A stretch of 64,000 nt of DNA from Glycomyces tenuis DSM 44171 (GTDB taxonomy: Bacteria; Actinomycetota; Actinomycetes; Mycobacteriales; Micromonosporaceae): positions 135-64,134 of the forward strand of contig NZ_ATYW01000016.1 of NCBI RefSeq assembly GCF_000427885.1. Reading direction: 5' to 3'. Below are positions 18,786-27,050 of the stretch, one piece after another. The number at the start of each line of letters is the position of its first letter. Position 1 is the first letter of the stretch. The position numbers and the translations under genes were made by a program. The notes under the pieces were generated by a model that was given only the letters and a program-made list of their open reading frames with translations, was not told the DNA's origin and searched no databases.

Positions 18786-18920
18786 ATGGGAAGCAGCGGC
18801 CGTTCGCGCCGCCGGCGCTTCTGGTTCACGGTCGTGACCGGGGCGGTCGTCAGCGGCGCCGTGGCGGGTGCGGGCGCCTGGTTCGGGCGCGCCAAGCGCA
18901 CCGCACGCGGCGGCGACTGA
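18786..18920 (+). CDS. 44-aa single-TM protein
   Basis: The small frame encodes a basic N-terminus (MGSSGRSRRRRFW), one TM segment (about 12-34, FTVVTGAVVSGAVAGAGAWF) and a basic tail. GAGGAGG precedes the ATG and the next gene's ribosome site begins right at the stop codon, so it fits snugly in the operon. Positive charges at both ends of a Gly/Ala-rich helix suggest a small membrane partner of the surrounding transport proteins. Function unknown. Confidence 0.65.
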   Translation: MGSSGRSRRRRFWFTVVTGAVVSGAVAGAGAWFGRAKRTARGGD

Positions 18921-18930
18921 GGAGGTTCGA

Positions 18931-19611
18931 GTGTGGGACGCGCTGGGGTCGATGCTGCCGTACGCGGTGGGCCTGCTGGTCTCGCCGCTGCCGGTCGCCG
19001 CGGTCATCATGCTGCTGGTGAGCGCCGGCGGCGTCCGCAAGGCGACGGTGTTCGAGACGACCTGGCTGATCGTCTCATTCGCCCTGGTGGTGGCGGTGGC
19101 GGCCGTGGTCCGTCAGACGCCGCCGCGCACTCGCGGTGAGACGCCGGTCTGGGAGGGGGTGCTCGTGCTCGTCCTCGGGCTGGTCATGCTCGGCATCGCC
19201 GTGCTGGTGGCGCTCGCCTGGTCCCGTCAGCGCGGCCAGGCCGGTGAGATCAAGGCACCGGCCTGGCTGCGCGCCCTCGACTCGATGTCGGTCATGAAGA
19301 TCGCCGTCCTGGCCGGGGTGCTCATCATCGCCAACCCCGTCAACGCCAGCATGCTGATCGCCGCGGGCGTCGAGCTCGGGCAGCACCGCCTCGCGGTGGG
19401 CCGGGACCTCCTCCCGGCCGCGCTGTTTACCGTCATCGGCTCGCTCACCATGGTCGCGCCGTACGCGATCACCCTCGCCGCCGGGCGCGAGGCGGGATTC
19501 CTGCCCAGGGCCCGCCGCTGGCTGCTGCGCCACAACAACGCGCTCACCTTCTGGATGACGCTGGCCTTCGGGCTGCTGTTCCTGTCCAAGGGCCTGCGGG
19601 CCCTGATGTGA
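18931..19611 (+). CDS. GAP/Sap-family membrane protein 2
   Basis: 226 residues, six hydrophobic segments, the same plan as the first GAP gene (SMLPYAVGLLVSPLPVAAVIMLLVSAGGVRKA…WLRALDSMSVMKIAVLAGVLIIANPVNASM). The GTG start at 18931 is set by GGAGG 10 nt before and removes upstream residues that overlap the 44-aa gene. The two GAP proteins differ enough to be partners rather than a recent duplication. Confidence 0.82.
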   Translation: MWDALGSMLPYAVGLLVSPLPVAAVIMLLVSAGGVRKATVFETTWLIVSFALVVAVAAVVRQTPPRTRGETPVWEGVLVLVLGLVMLGIAVLVALAWSRQRGQAGEIKAPAWLRALDSMSVMKIAVLAGVLIIANPVNASMLIAAGVELGQHRLAVGRDLLPAALFTVIGSLTMVAPYAITLAAGREAGFLPRARRWLLRHNNALTFWMTLAFGLLFLSKGLRALM

Positions 19612-19630
19612 ACCCAGAGAGGGGTCGGCC

Positions 19631-21292
19631 ATGCCGGACTGGCTGCGGGGCTACAGGCCCGCCTGGCTGCGCTACGACCTGGTCGCCGGGCTCACCGTCT
19701 GGGCGGTGCTGGTGCCCGAATCGCTCGCGTACGCCACCATCGCGGGGGTCTCGCCGGTGGTCGGGCTCTACGCGGCCGTCCCCTCCCTGATCCTGTACGC
19801 CCTGTTCGGTTCCTCGCGGCAGCTGGTCGTCGGCCCGATGGCCGCCACCGCGGCCCTGTCGGCCAGCATCGTCGCCGTCTACGCCGACGCCGGGAGCGAG
19901 GACTACGCCGCCGTCACCACCGCGCTGGCGATCGTCACCAGCGCGGTCGCGCTCGCCGCGGGGCTCTTGCGGCTCGGTTTCCTGGCCGGGTTCATCTCCG
20001 AGCCGGTCCTCAAGGGCTTCATCCTCGGCATGGCGCTGACCATCATCGTCGGCCAGATCCCCAAGCTGCTGGGGATCTCGAAGGAGGAGGGGAACTTCTT
20101 CGAGCAGGCCTGGCACGTGCTCACCGGCCTGGGCGGGACCAACGGCTGGGCGCTCGGCACGGGCGCGCTCTGCCTGGCCGCGGTGCTCGGCCTCAAACGC
20201 TGGCTGCCGCTGGTGCCCGGTGCGCTCGTGGCAGTGGCGATCGGGATCGGCGCCGTCGCGGCCCTCGGCCTGGACGATCGCGGCGTGGACATCGTCGGCC
20301 GCATCGACACCGGGCTGCCCGCCCTGGGCCTACCCGACGTGGAGGCATCGGTGTGGGCGGGCCTCATCGGTCCCGCGGTGGGCGTGATGCTCATCGGCTT
20401 CGTCGAAGGACTCGGCGCGTCCAAGGCCTACGCGGCCGAGAACGGCTACTCGATCGACCCGGACCGGGAGCTCATCGGGCTCGGGGCGGCCAACCTCGGC
20501 TCCGGCCTGGCCTCGGGCATGGTGGTCAACGGCAGCCTGTCGAAGACGGCGGTCAACGGCGGCGCCGGGGCGCGCACGCAGGTCTCGAGCCTCACCGTGG
20601 CGCTGCTGACGGTGGTGACGCTCCTGTTCCTCACCGGCCTGTTCGAGCAGCTTCCCGAAGCGGCCCTGGCCGCGGTGGTCATCGCGGCGCTGATCGAACT
20701 GGTCGACTTCTCCGCGTTCCGGCGGCTGTGGCGGGTCTCCCTGGCGCCGCGGGGCACCTCGGCTTCCTTGGCCGCTCGCCCCGACTTCGTCGCCGCGTTC
20801 GCCGCGATGCTCGGCGTGCTGGTCTTCGACACCCTGCCTGGCCTGGTCATCGGTATGGTGCTGTCGCTGCTGCTGCTGGTCTACCGCGCCTCCCGTCCCA
20901 ATCTGACCGCGCTGGGCCGCACCGGCAGCGGACACTGGGTCGGCATCGAGCGGCACGAGGGCGCGCGACCCGTCGCGGGCGTCGCCGTCGTCCGCTGCGA
21001 AGGCAGCCTGTTCTTCGCCAACGCCGACCGCGTCAAGGCGGCCCTCCTCGCCGCCGCGGCGGGCCACCGCGCCGTGGTCCTCGACGGCGGATCGATGCCG
21101 CTGGTCGACGTGAGCGCCGCTCAGATGCTCGCCGAGCTCGACGGGGAGCTGCGCCGGGCGGGAGTCGACTTCTATCTGGCGCACGACATCGGGCAGGTCC
21201 GCGACATCCTCCGACGCGCCGAGATCGACCTCGAACGGGTCTACCCCACGATCGACGAGGCGGTCGCCGCGGCCGGAGAGCGCGGCTCGTGA
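19631..21292 (+). CDS. SulP-family anion transporter with STAS domain (1)
   Basis: 553 residues. The N-terminal SulP membrane domain (about 12-425) shows the family blocks RYDLVAGLTVWAVLVPESLAYATIAGVSPVVGLYAAV, LFGSSRQLVVGPMAA and GFILGMALTIIVGQIPKLLG. The C-terminal STAS domain (about 440-548) contains VVLDGGSMPLVDVSAAQML. Substrates in this family include sulfate and bicarbonate; sequence alone does not decide. It overlaps the next SulP gene by 4 nt (GTGA). Confidence 0.9.
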   Translation: MPDWLRGYRPAWLRYDLVAGLTVWAVLVPESLAYATIAGVSPVVGLYAAVPSLILYALFGSSRQLVVGPMAATAALSASIVAVYADAGSEDYAAVTTALAIVTSAVALAAGLLRLGFLAGFISEPVLKGFILGMALTIIVGQIPKLLGISKEEGNFFEQAWHVLTGLGGTNGWALGTGALCLAAVLGLKRWLPLVPGALVAVAIGIGAVAALGLDDRGVDIVGRIDTGLPALGLPDVEASVWAGLIGPAVGVMLIGFVEGLGASKAYAAENGYSIDPDRELIGLGAANLGSGLASGMVVNGSLSKTAVNGGAGARTQVSSLTVALLTVVTLLFLTGLFEQLPEAALAAVVIAALIELVDFSAFRRLWRVSLAPRGTSASLAARPDFVAAFAAMLGVLVFDTLPGLVIGMVLSLLLLVYRASRPNLTALGRTGSGHWVGIERHEGARPVAGVAVVRCEGSLFFANADRVKAALLAAAAGHRAVVLDGGSMPLVDVSAAQMLAELDGELRRAGVDFYLAHDIGQVRDILRRAEIDLERVYPTIDEAVAAAGERGS

Positions 21293-23025
21293 GCCCGGCG
21301 TGGAAGAGGCGCGCCGCCGCGCTGCTGCCCGACTCCCCGTGGGCGCTGGCTCCGGGGCTGGCGGTCTTGCGCGGCTACGACCGCAAGGCCCGGCTCAAGA
21401 CCGACCTGGTCGCGGGCCTGTCGGTCGCGGCCGTCGCGGTCCCGGCGGGGCTGGGCATGGGCGAGCTCGCCGGGGTCGACCCGGTGGCCGGGCTGTACGC
21501 CACGATGTTCCCGCTGCTGGCGTACATGCTGTTCGGCTCCTCCCGCCAGCTGGTCGTGGGGCCCGAGGGCACGCTCTCCACCCTCACGGCGGTCACGATC
21601 GCGCCGATCGCCGCCGGGGACCCGGACCTGCTGCTGCCGCTGGCGGCCGCGATGGCGCTCCTGGTCGGCTTGATCCAGATCGCCGCGGGCGCGATGCGGC
21701 TGGGGTTCATGGCCCAGTTCCTGTCCAAGCCGATCCTCCTCGGATATGTCAACGGCGTCGCCGGCATCATCATCGTCGGGCAACTCGGCAAGCTCCTGGG
21801 CCTGGACATCGCCTCCAACGGCTTCTTCCCGCGGCTGTGGGAGAACGTCACCGAGGTCGCCTCGGCGCACTGGCCCACGGTCGCGCTCTCGGTCGGCCTG
21901 CTCGCGGCCTATCTGCTGCTGCGCCGCTTCGCGCCGCGTGTCCCCGCCGGGCTGGTCACGGTCACCGTGGCGGTCCTGGCCTCGGTCACGCTCGACCTGG
22001 AGGCCCACGGTGTCGCCGTGGTCGGCGATGTCGCCTCCGGCATCCCGCTGCCGGCGTTGCCGTCGGTCGGATTCGAGCGGCTCAGCGCCCTGGTCGTCCC
22101 CGCCGCGGGCATGGCGCTGGTCGGCTTCGCCGACGCGGCGGCGATCACCCGGGTCTACGCGAAGAAGCACGGGTACGCGGTCGAGGCCGATCGCGAGCTC
22201 CTCGGCCTCGGGACGGCCAACGTCGTCGCGGGCGTCACGAGCGCGGTCCCGGTCGGCTCCAGCGGTTCCCGGACGGCCGTCAACGACGACGCCGGCGGTG
22301 CCTCGCCCGTCGTGTCGATCGTGGTCGCGGCCGTGACCGCGGCCGTCGCCCTGTTCGCGACCGCGCTGGTCGAACCGCTGCCGAGCGCGGCGCTCGGCGT
22401 GGTCATCGTCGGCGCCGCCCTCGGGCTGGTCGACTTCGGAGGCGTCCGGCGTCTGCGCAGAGTCCACGACACCGAAGCGGGGCTCGCGCTCGCGGCGCTG
22501 CTCGGGGTGCTGGCCCTGAACGTCCTCGGCGGTCTGATGGTCGCGATCGCGCTCTCGGCGGGCGTGTTCGTGTACCGGTCGATCCGCCCCCACGACGCGG
22601 TGCTCGGGTCGGTCTCCGACGTCGACGGCTACCGCGACATCGTCCACCACCCGAAGGCGGCCCTGGTCGAAGGCATGGTCGTCTACCGGTTCGACGCGCC
22701 GCTCTACTTCCCCAACGCCCAGTACTTCACCGAGCGCGCCATGTCGCTCGCCGATCCGGCGCCGCGGTGGTTCGTCCTCAACTGCGAGGCGGTGACCTAC
22801 ATCGACGCCAGCGGCATCGAAGCGCTCGAAAACCTCCGCGACGAGCTGTCCCGGCAGGGCACGGTGCTGGTGGTCGCCCGGGCCCGCGCCGATCTGCGGC
22901 GCATGTTCGACCGCACCGGGCTGGCACGGGACCTGCCGGTCTACCGCTCGGTGCGCGCCGCGGCCGAGGCCTTCAGACGTCGGGGGGAGGGCTCCGGCGG
23001 CGGCTCGGACGCGGCCGACGACTGA
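21289..23025 (+). CDS. SulP-family anion transporter with STAS domain (2)
   Basis: 578 residues. The SulP membrane domain starts LKTDLVAGLSVAAVAVPAGLGMGELAGVDPVAGLY and includes LFGSSRQLVVGPEGTLSTLT; the STAS domain (about 460-560) carries NCEAVTYIDASGIEALENL. The usual VPESLAYA segment is replaced by VPAGLGMG and the binding-site-adjacent sequence reads PEGTLST instead of PMAATAA, so the two transporters probably differ in substrate or form an unequal pair. The GTG start overlaps the preceding TGA, indicating coupled translation. Confidence 0.88.
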   Translation: MSPAWKRRAAALLPDSPWALAPGLAVLRGYDRKARLKTDLVAGLSVAAVAVPAGLGMGELAGVDPVAGLYATMFPLLAYMLFGSSRQLVVGPEGTLSTLTAVTIAPIAAGDPDLLLPLAAAMALLVGLIQIAAGAMRLGFMAQFLSKPILLGYVNGVAGIIIVGQLGKLLGLDIASNGFFPRLWENVTEVASAHWPTVALSVGLLAAYLLLRRFAPRVPAGLVTVTVAVLASVTLDLEAHGVAVVGDVASGIPLPALPSVGFERLSALVVPAAGMALVGFADAAAITRVYAKKHGYAVEADRELLGLGTANVVAGVTSAVPVGSSGSRTAVNDDAGGASPVVSIVVAAVTAAVALFATALVEPLPSAALGVVIVGAALGLVDFGGVRRLRRVHDTEAGLALAALLGVLALNVLGGLMVAIALSAGVFVYRSIRPHDAVLGSVSDVDGYRDIVHHPKAALVEGMVVYRFDAPLYFPNAQYFTERAMSLADPAPRWFVLNCEAVTYIDASGIEALENLRDELSRQGTVLVVARARADLRRMFDRTGLARDLPVYRSVRAAAEAFRRRGEGSGGGSDAADD

Positions 23026-23129
23026 GCCGGAAAGACGGGGTCGAGGCTCGGGGCGCATTTCGGCACGATGGCGGGCGGGCCTGGGGTGAGACCGCCCGGT
23101 GAGCCGCCGGACCGCCGGGTGCAACGGCC

Positions 23130-23180
23130 GCCGCACCGGATCGCGAGCCTTGGTGCCCAGGGCTCGCGATCCGGTGCGGC
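23130..23180. terminator. Bidirectional terminator, 20-bp perfect stem
   Basis: Arms at 23130-23149 and 23161-23180 are perfectly complementary over 20 bp, starting GCCGCACCGG, with an 11-nt loop. The hairpin sits between the convergent SulP operon and alkylsulfatase gene. The GCCGCACCGG stem base recurs in two other terminators of this window. Confidence 0.8.
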
Positions 23181-23212
23181 GCTGCGTCGACGAGCGGCCG
23201 ACGACGCGTTCG

Positions 23213-25102
23213 TCAGGGCGTGACGATGGCGAAGTCGGGATCACCCGGGTCGAGTACGGCGGCAAGGCGCCGGAGGGCTCCTTCGTCGCCGCTGATCTCG
23301 ATGCCCGCTTCGGCGAGTTTCTCGGGATCGAGTCCTCCCACCATGATCGCCGGGAGCGCGCGGCCGGGCGCGGTCACCGTGGCGTCGGCGTCGCCGGACT
23401 GCGGCGCGCTGGAATGGGTGAGCACGCCGTTGGCCAGGCGCAGGCGGTACCGCTCGCCGGTGTCGGTGAGCACCACGTCGATCGAGAGCCGCTCGTCCCA
23501 GGCCCTCGGGCCGTCCACCTGGAGGGCGATGGCGGCGAAGAACAGCTCGGGCGAGAGCTGGCCGATCATGTCGGCCGAGGTCGTCTCGGTCGGCGTGCCG
23601 AAGTTCCCTTCACGCAGCTCGGTGGCTCCCGAGAGGTAGAAGTTGCGCCAGGTGCCGTTCTCGGCGCCGTATCCGAGCTGCTCGTAGGTATCGGCCAGGA
23701 GGGCGCTCGCCTCGGCATGGCCGGGCTCGGCGAAGACCGCGTGCCCCAGGATCTCGGCGGCCCAGCGGTAGTCCCCCGCTTCGAACGCGGTGCGCGCGGC
23801 GTCGACGACCTTGTCGGCCCCGCCGGCCAGCGCGAGGTAGCGCTTGGCGCGCTCCACGGGCGTGTGCTGCCACAGGTTCGCGGGGTTGCCGTCGAACCAG
23901 CCGAGATAGCGCTGGTAGATCGCCTTCACGTTGTGATTGAGCGAGCCGTAGTAGCCGCGGGCGTTCCAGGCGTTCTCGAGCACGGGAGGGAGCGTGAGCT
24001 CCTCGGCGATCTCGGACCCGGTGAGTCCCTTGTTGAGCAGGCGCAGCGTCTGGTCGTGGACGTAGGCGTAGAGGTCGCGCTGGTTGGTGAGGAACTCGAC
24101 GACGCGTTCGTTCCCCCAGGTGGGCCAGTGGTGCGAGGCGAAGACGACCTCGGCGTCGCCGCCGAACAGGTCGATCGTCTCGGTCAGGTACTTCGACCAC
24201 ACATGCGGGTCGCGCACGACCGCGCCGCGCAGCGTCAGGATGTTGTGGAAGTTGTGGGTCGCGTCCTCGGCCGTGCACAGCGCCTTGAAGTCCGGCAGGT
24301 AGATGAGCATCTCCGAGGGCGCTTCGGTCTCGGGGGCCATCTGGAAGACCATGCGGACGCCGTCGACGGTGGCCTCGTGGCCGGTGGTGGTGATCTCGTC
24401 GGTCGGCGGGATCAAGGTGACGGTGCCGGTCGAGATGGTCTGGCCCAGGCCCGCCCCGACCTGGCCGTGGGGGCCGCGGGCGAGGACCGCGCCGTACATG
24501 TAGGCGGCACGGCGGTTCATCGCGGTGCCCGCGTAGACGTTCTCGGAGACGGCGTGCTCCACGAACCCTTCGGGTGCGAAGATCTTGACCGCCCCGGCGT
24601 CGACCTCCTCTTGCGTCACGAAGCCCTTGACGCCGCCGAAGTGGTCGGCGTGCGAGTGGGTGTAGACGACGGCCTTGATCGGCCGCTCCCCGCGGTGCTC
24701 GCGGTAGAGCGCGAGGGCCGCCGCGCCGGTCTCGGCGGACAGGAGCGTGTCGATGACGACGACGCCCTCGTCGCCCTCGACGAACGTGGTGTTGGAGAGA
24801 TCGAGTCCGCGGACCTGGTAGATGCCCTCCACGACCTCGAACAGGCCCGCGATGGCGTTGAGTCGGGACTGGCGCCACAGGCTCGGGTTCACCGTGTCGG
24901 GGGCGTCGCCGTCGAGGAAGTCGTAGGTGTCGTTGTCCCACACGGTCTCGCCGTCCTGGCCGGTGACGGCGCCCGGTTCGCGGCGGGCGATGAGACCCCG
25001 GGTCGCGTCGTCGAAGTCGCGCGTGTCCGAGAATGGCAGGCGGCCGAGCAGCTCCCGCTGCTGAGCCGCGACCGACGGTGATGCTGGTTTCGAAGCTGTC
25101 AT
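23213..25102 (-). CDS. Alkylsulfatase (SdsA1-type metallo-beta-lactamase fold)
   Basis: 629 residues, the length of linear alkylsulfatases. The N-terminal metallo-beta-lactamase domain has the zinc motif THSHADHFGG (148-157), preceded by VVVIDTLLSAETGAAAL. A dimerisation/helical domain follows (AARTAFEAGDYRWAAEILGHAVFAEPGHAEASALLADTYEQLGY), then a C-terminal SCP2-like hydrophobic-binding domain (about 510-625). It hydrolyses alkyl sulfate esters to an alcohol and sulfate. No signal peptide is seen, unlike Pseudomonas SdsA1, so it is probably cytoplasmic. ATG 25102 opens MTASKP. It converges on the SulP operon. Confidence 0.9.
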   Translation of the reverse strand: MTASKPASPSVAAQQRELLGRLPFSDTRDFDDATRGLIARREPGAVTGQDGETVWDNDTYDFLDGDAPDTVNPSLWRQSRLNAIAGLFEVVEGIYQVRGLDLSNTTFVEGDEGVVVIDTLLSAETGAAALALYREHRGERPIKAVVYTHSHADHFGGVKGFVTQEEVDAGAVKIFAPEGFVEHAVSENVYAGTAMNRRAAYMYGAVLARGPHGQVGAGLGQTISTGTVTLIPPTDEITTTGHEATVDGVRMVFQMAPETEAPSEMLIYLPDFKALCTAEDATHNFHNILTLRGAVVRDPHVWSKYLTETIDLFGGDAEVVFASHHWPTWGNERVVEFLTNQRDLYAYVHDQTLRLLNKGLTGSEIAEELTLPPVLENAWNARGYYGSLNHNVKAIYQRYLGWFDGNPANLWQHTPVERAKRYLALAGGADKVVDAARTAFEAGDYRWAAEILGHAVFAEPGHAEASALLADTYEQLGYGAENGTWRNFYLSGATELREGNFGTPTETTSADMIGQLSPELFFAAIALQVDGPRAWDERLSIDVVLTDTGERYRLRLANGVLTHSSAPQSGDADATVTAPGRALPAIMVGGLDPEKLAEAGIEISGDEGALRRLAAVLDPGDPDFAIVTP

Positions 25103-25237
25103 GGCGACAGTCTCACACCGACGCGTACGGAATACCTGGTGAACAGTAATATTCACACGTCAGAGGCAAGGCGCCGGGGCCGCTCTGCAACGCATGGCGA
25201 GACCGAGGCTCCGGCTCCAATACCGACACCCGCGGGG

Positions 25238-25525
25238 TCAGGCCAAGAGCTTGGTCTTGGCGGCGGCGAACTCCTCATCGGTGAGGGCGCCTGAGGCGTG
25301 GAGCTGGGCGAGCTGGTCGAGCTTGGTGATCACGTCCTCGCCGCCACCGCCCGCGGCGGGAGCGGACTGCTGCTGCTCGCGGTAGGCCTCGGCGTCGGCC
25401 CGAGTCTGCGCGCGGTTGTCCGCGGCGCGGTTCATGGAGCGGTTGACGGCTCCGGCGGTACCCGCGATGACGGCGGTGCGGGCCATGGTGCCGAGCAGGC
25501 CAGGGCGTCCGACGCGTCGAATCAT
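25238..25525 (-). CDS. SHOCT-domain protein
   Basis: 95 residues. A short N-terminal helix (LLGTMARTAVIAGTAGAV) precedes a charged, Gln-rich spacer. The C-terminal SHOCT motif (about 65-95) reads DVITKLDQLAQLHASGALTDEEFAAAKTKLL. SHOCT modules mark oligomerisation or membrane-associated small proteins, often beside DUF6325, as here: the DUF6325 gene ends 11 bp upstream and both are likely co-transcribed. Confidence 0.85.
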   Translation of the reverse strand: MIRRVGRPGLLGTMARTAVIAGTAGAVNRSMNRAADNRAQTRADAEAYREQQQSAPAAGGGGEDVITKLDQLAQLHASGALTDEEFAAAKTKLLA

Positions 25526-25536
25526 GGCAGTGCCTC

Positions 25537-25941
25537 CTAGTTCTCGGCGAGTTCGGCGATGGCGGCGGCCGGGACGCGTTCCCAGTCGAGCAGGTGGCCG
25601 CCGACGCCTCGAACGGCCTCGGCGAGGGTCGCGGCCCAGGTGTGCTCGAACAGGAGCATCCCGATCGCGGTGTCGGCTTGGAGTTCCTCGGCGACGGCCT
25701 CGGCGTCTTCGGCGCTGAGGAGTCCGGCCGGTTCGCCGACGAGGGCGTCGAGGCGCTCATCGGCGCCGGAGGCCTCGATCCACTCGACCGAGCCGTCGGC
25801 GCCGCGGCTGACCAGCAGCGCGTCGAGGACGTTGATCGTGCCGTCGGCGTCGAGCCGTTCGAGCTCGTCGAGGACCCGCCCGTCGAAACGGTTCCCAGAG
25901 AACTCGACCAGCACCAGGTCCACGGGTGCCTTGCCCTGCAT
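25537..25941 (-). CDS. DUF6325-family protein
   Basis: 134 residues of alternating alpha/beta structure: PVDLVLVEFSGNRFDGRVLDELERLDADGTINVLDALLVSRGADGSVEWIE, then an acidic helix, then TAIGMLLFEHTWAATLAEAVRGVGGHLLDWERVP. This is the DUF6325 pattern, distantly like DUF1269 proteins. Role unknown; the constant pairing with SHOCT proteins suggests a joint complex. Confidence 0.8.
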   Translation of the reverse strand: MQGKAPVDLVLVEFSGNRFDGRVLDELERLDADGTINVLDALLVSRGADGSVEWIEASGADERLDALVGEPAGLLSAEDAEAVAEELQADTAIGMLLFEHTWAATLAEAVRGVGGHLLDWERVPAAAIAELAEN

Positions 25942-26070
25942 GTCTGCCTCCCCGCCGCTCTGCGGCGCCGCGTCGCGCGGCTCCTGGATGGGACGCTACA
26001 CCGTGGACGGCCGGGCATCCGCGGTTTCCTCGGATACCTCCGCCGGACGCGGTCGCTCCCTGAAGGCCGG

Positions 26071-26754
26071 TCAGAAGGTCTTGGGCAGCACCAGCAGCAC
26101 GATCGCCGCCCCCACGAAGGTCACCGTGGCGGCGATCGACAGCAGGTATTGCGAGCGCAGGGTCCTGGACCGGCCCGCGACGCCGGCGAAGAACAGCGCG
26201 AGCGCCAGGATCACGGCCATGAAGACGTAATTGTCGGAGCGCTGGTTGTCGTCGTGCGCCTCCTGCGTCGACGCCTCGGCCTCCTCGACGAGCGACGCGG
26301 CGCGGGCGTCGGATTCGAGGGTGTACTCGGGCATCTCGAACGGGGTCGCGGGGGCGTCGGGGTCGATCAGCGGCTGCGTGGCGATCCAGGCGTCCACGGC
26401 GGGTTTGAACTCCGGGCGGAACCGCTCGTAGAGAAAGCCCGAGAGCTCCTCGTCGTTCGGGGTGTAGTCGCCTTGGGGGCGCGGCGAGGTCCCGGCGACG
26501 ATCTCCTGTTGCAGCGCTTCGAGCCAGGAGGTGAACGTGACGGTGTCGGCCAGGCGGTCCTGCCCGGCGTCGGTGCTGGCCTTGGCCGACTCGGTCCGGG
26601 CCGCTCCGGCTTCGGCGAAGGCGATGGCCTGGAGGCCGCTCCATTTCGCGCTCTGGAAGCCCGCCCAAGCGGTGCCGACGGCGGCCAGCGCCATGATGAT
26701 GGTGAGCGCCAGGTCCACCCACCGCGGCATCTCCGGTCTCACGTCGTCGTTCAC
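26071..26754 (-). CDS. Membrane protein, DUF4337-like layout
   Basis: 227 residues: TM helix at about 14-35 (LALTIIMALAAVGTAWAGFQSAKW), a long helical/extended middle (40-160), then two C-terminal TM helices (about 165-185 and 200-222). The arrangement and the AGFQSAKWSGLQA segment recall DUF4337-type proteins, but the link is weak. The GTG start at 26754 has a GGGAGGGGG ribosome site; internal ATG 26730 is the alternative. No known function. Confidence 0.65.
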   Translation of the reverse strand: MNDDVRPEMPRWVDLALTIIMALAAVGTAWAGFQSAKWSGLQAIAFAEAGAARTESAKASTDAGQDRLADTVTFTSWLEALQQEIVAGTSPRPQGDYTPNDEELSGFLYERFRPEFKPAVDAWIATQPLIDPDAPATPFEMPEYTLESDARAASLVEEAEASTQEAHDDNQRSDNYVFMAVILALALFFAGVAGRSRTLRSQYLLSIAATVTFVGAAIVLLVLPKTF

Positions 26755-27002
26755 CGCGGAGCCCCCTCCCCTACGGACCGATGTCGCTTCGACCGGCGGC
26801 GGGTCCGTCGCAGATGGGCCAGAGAATAACCGGGTCGGCCATGCCGCGGGGGGATATCGCGCGGCTCCCGCGTCAGCGCTTTCACCGGATTCGGCGCCGC
26901 GACCGTGCTCCGCACGGCCTTCGGCCGCAGTCCACCGACGGGTCGCACCGGCGCAATGCCTTGAAACGGCTCGCTGCTTCGACCACGCCATCGCAGAGTG
27001 AA

Positions 27003-27033
27003 GGCGGTCTCGACCGCTGGGGCCGAGACCGCC
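27003..27033 (-). terminator. Terminator of the LPMO gene
   Basis: GGCGGTCTCG (27003-27012) and CGAGACCGCC (27024-27033) are perfect 10-bp arms with an 11-nt loop, 18 nt past the stop codon of the minus-strand LPMO gene. Confidence 0.75.
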
Positions 27034-27050
27034 CGGTATCCGCTCGACGG

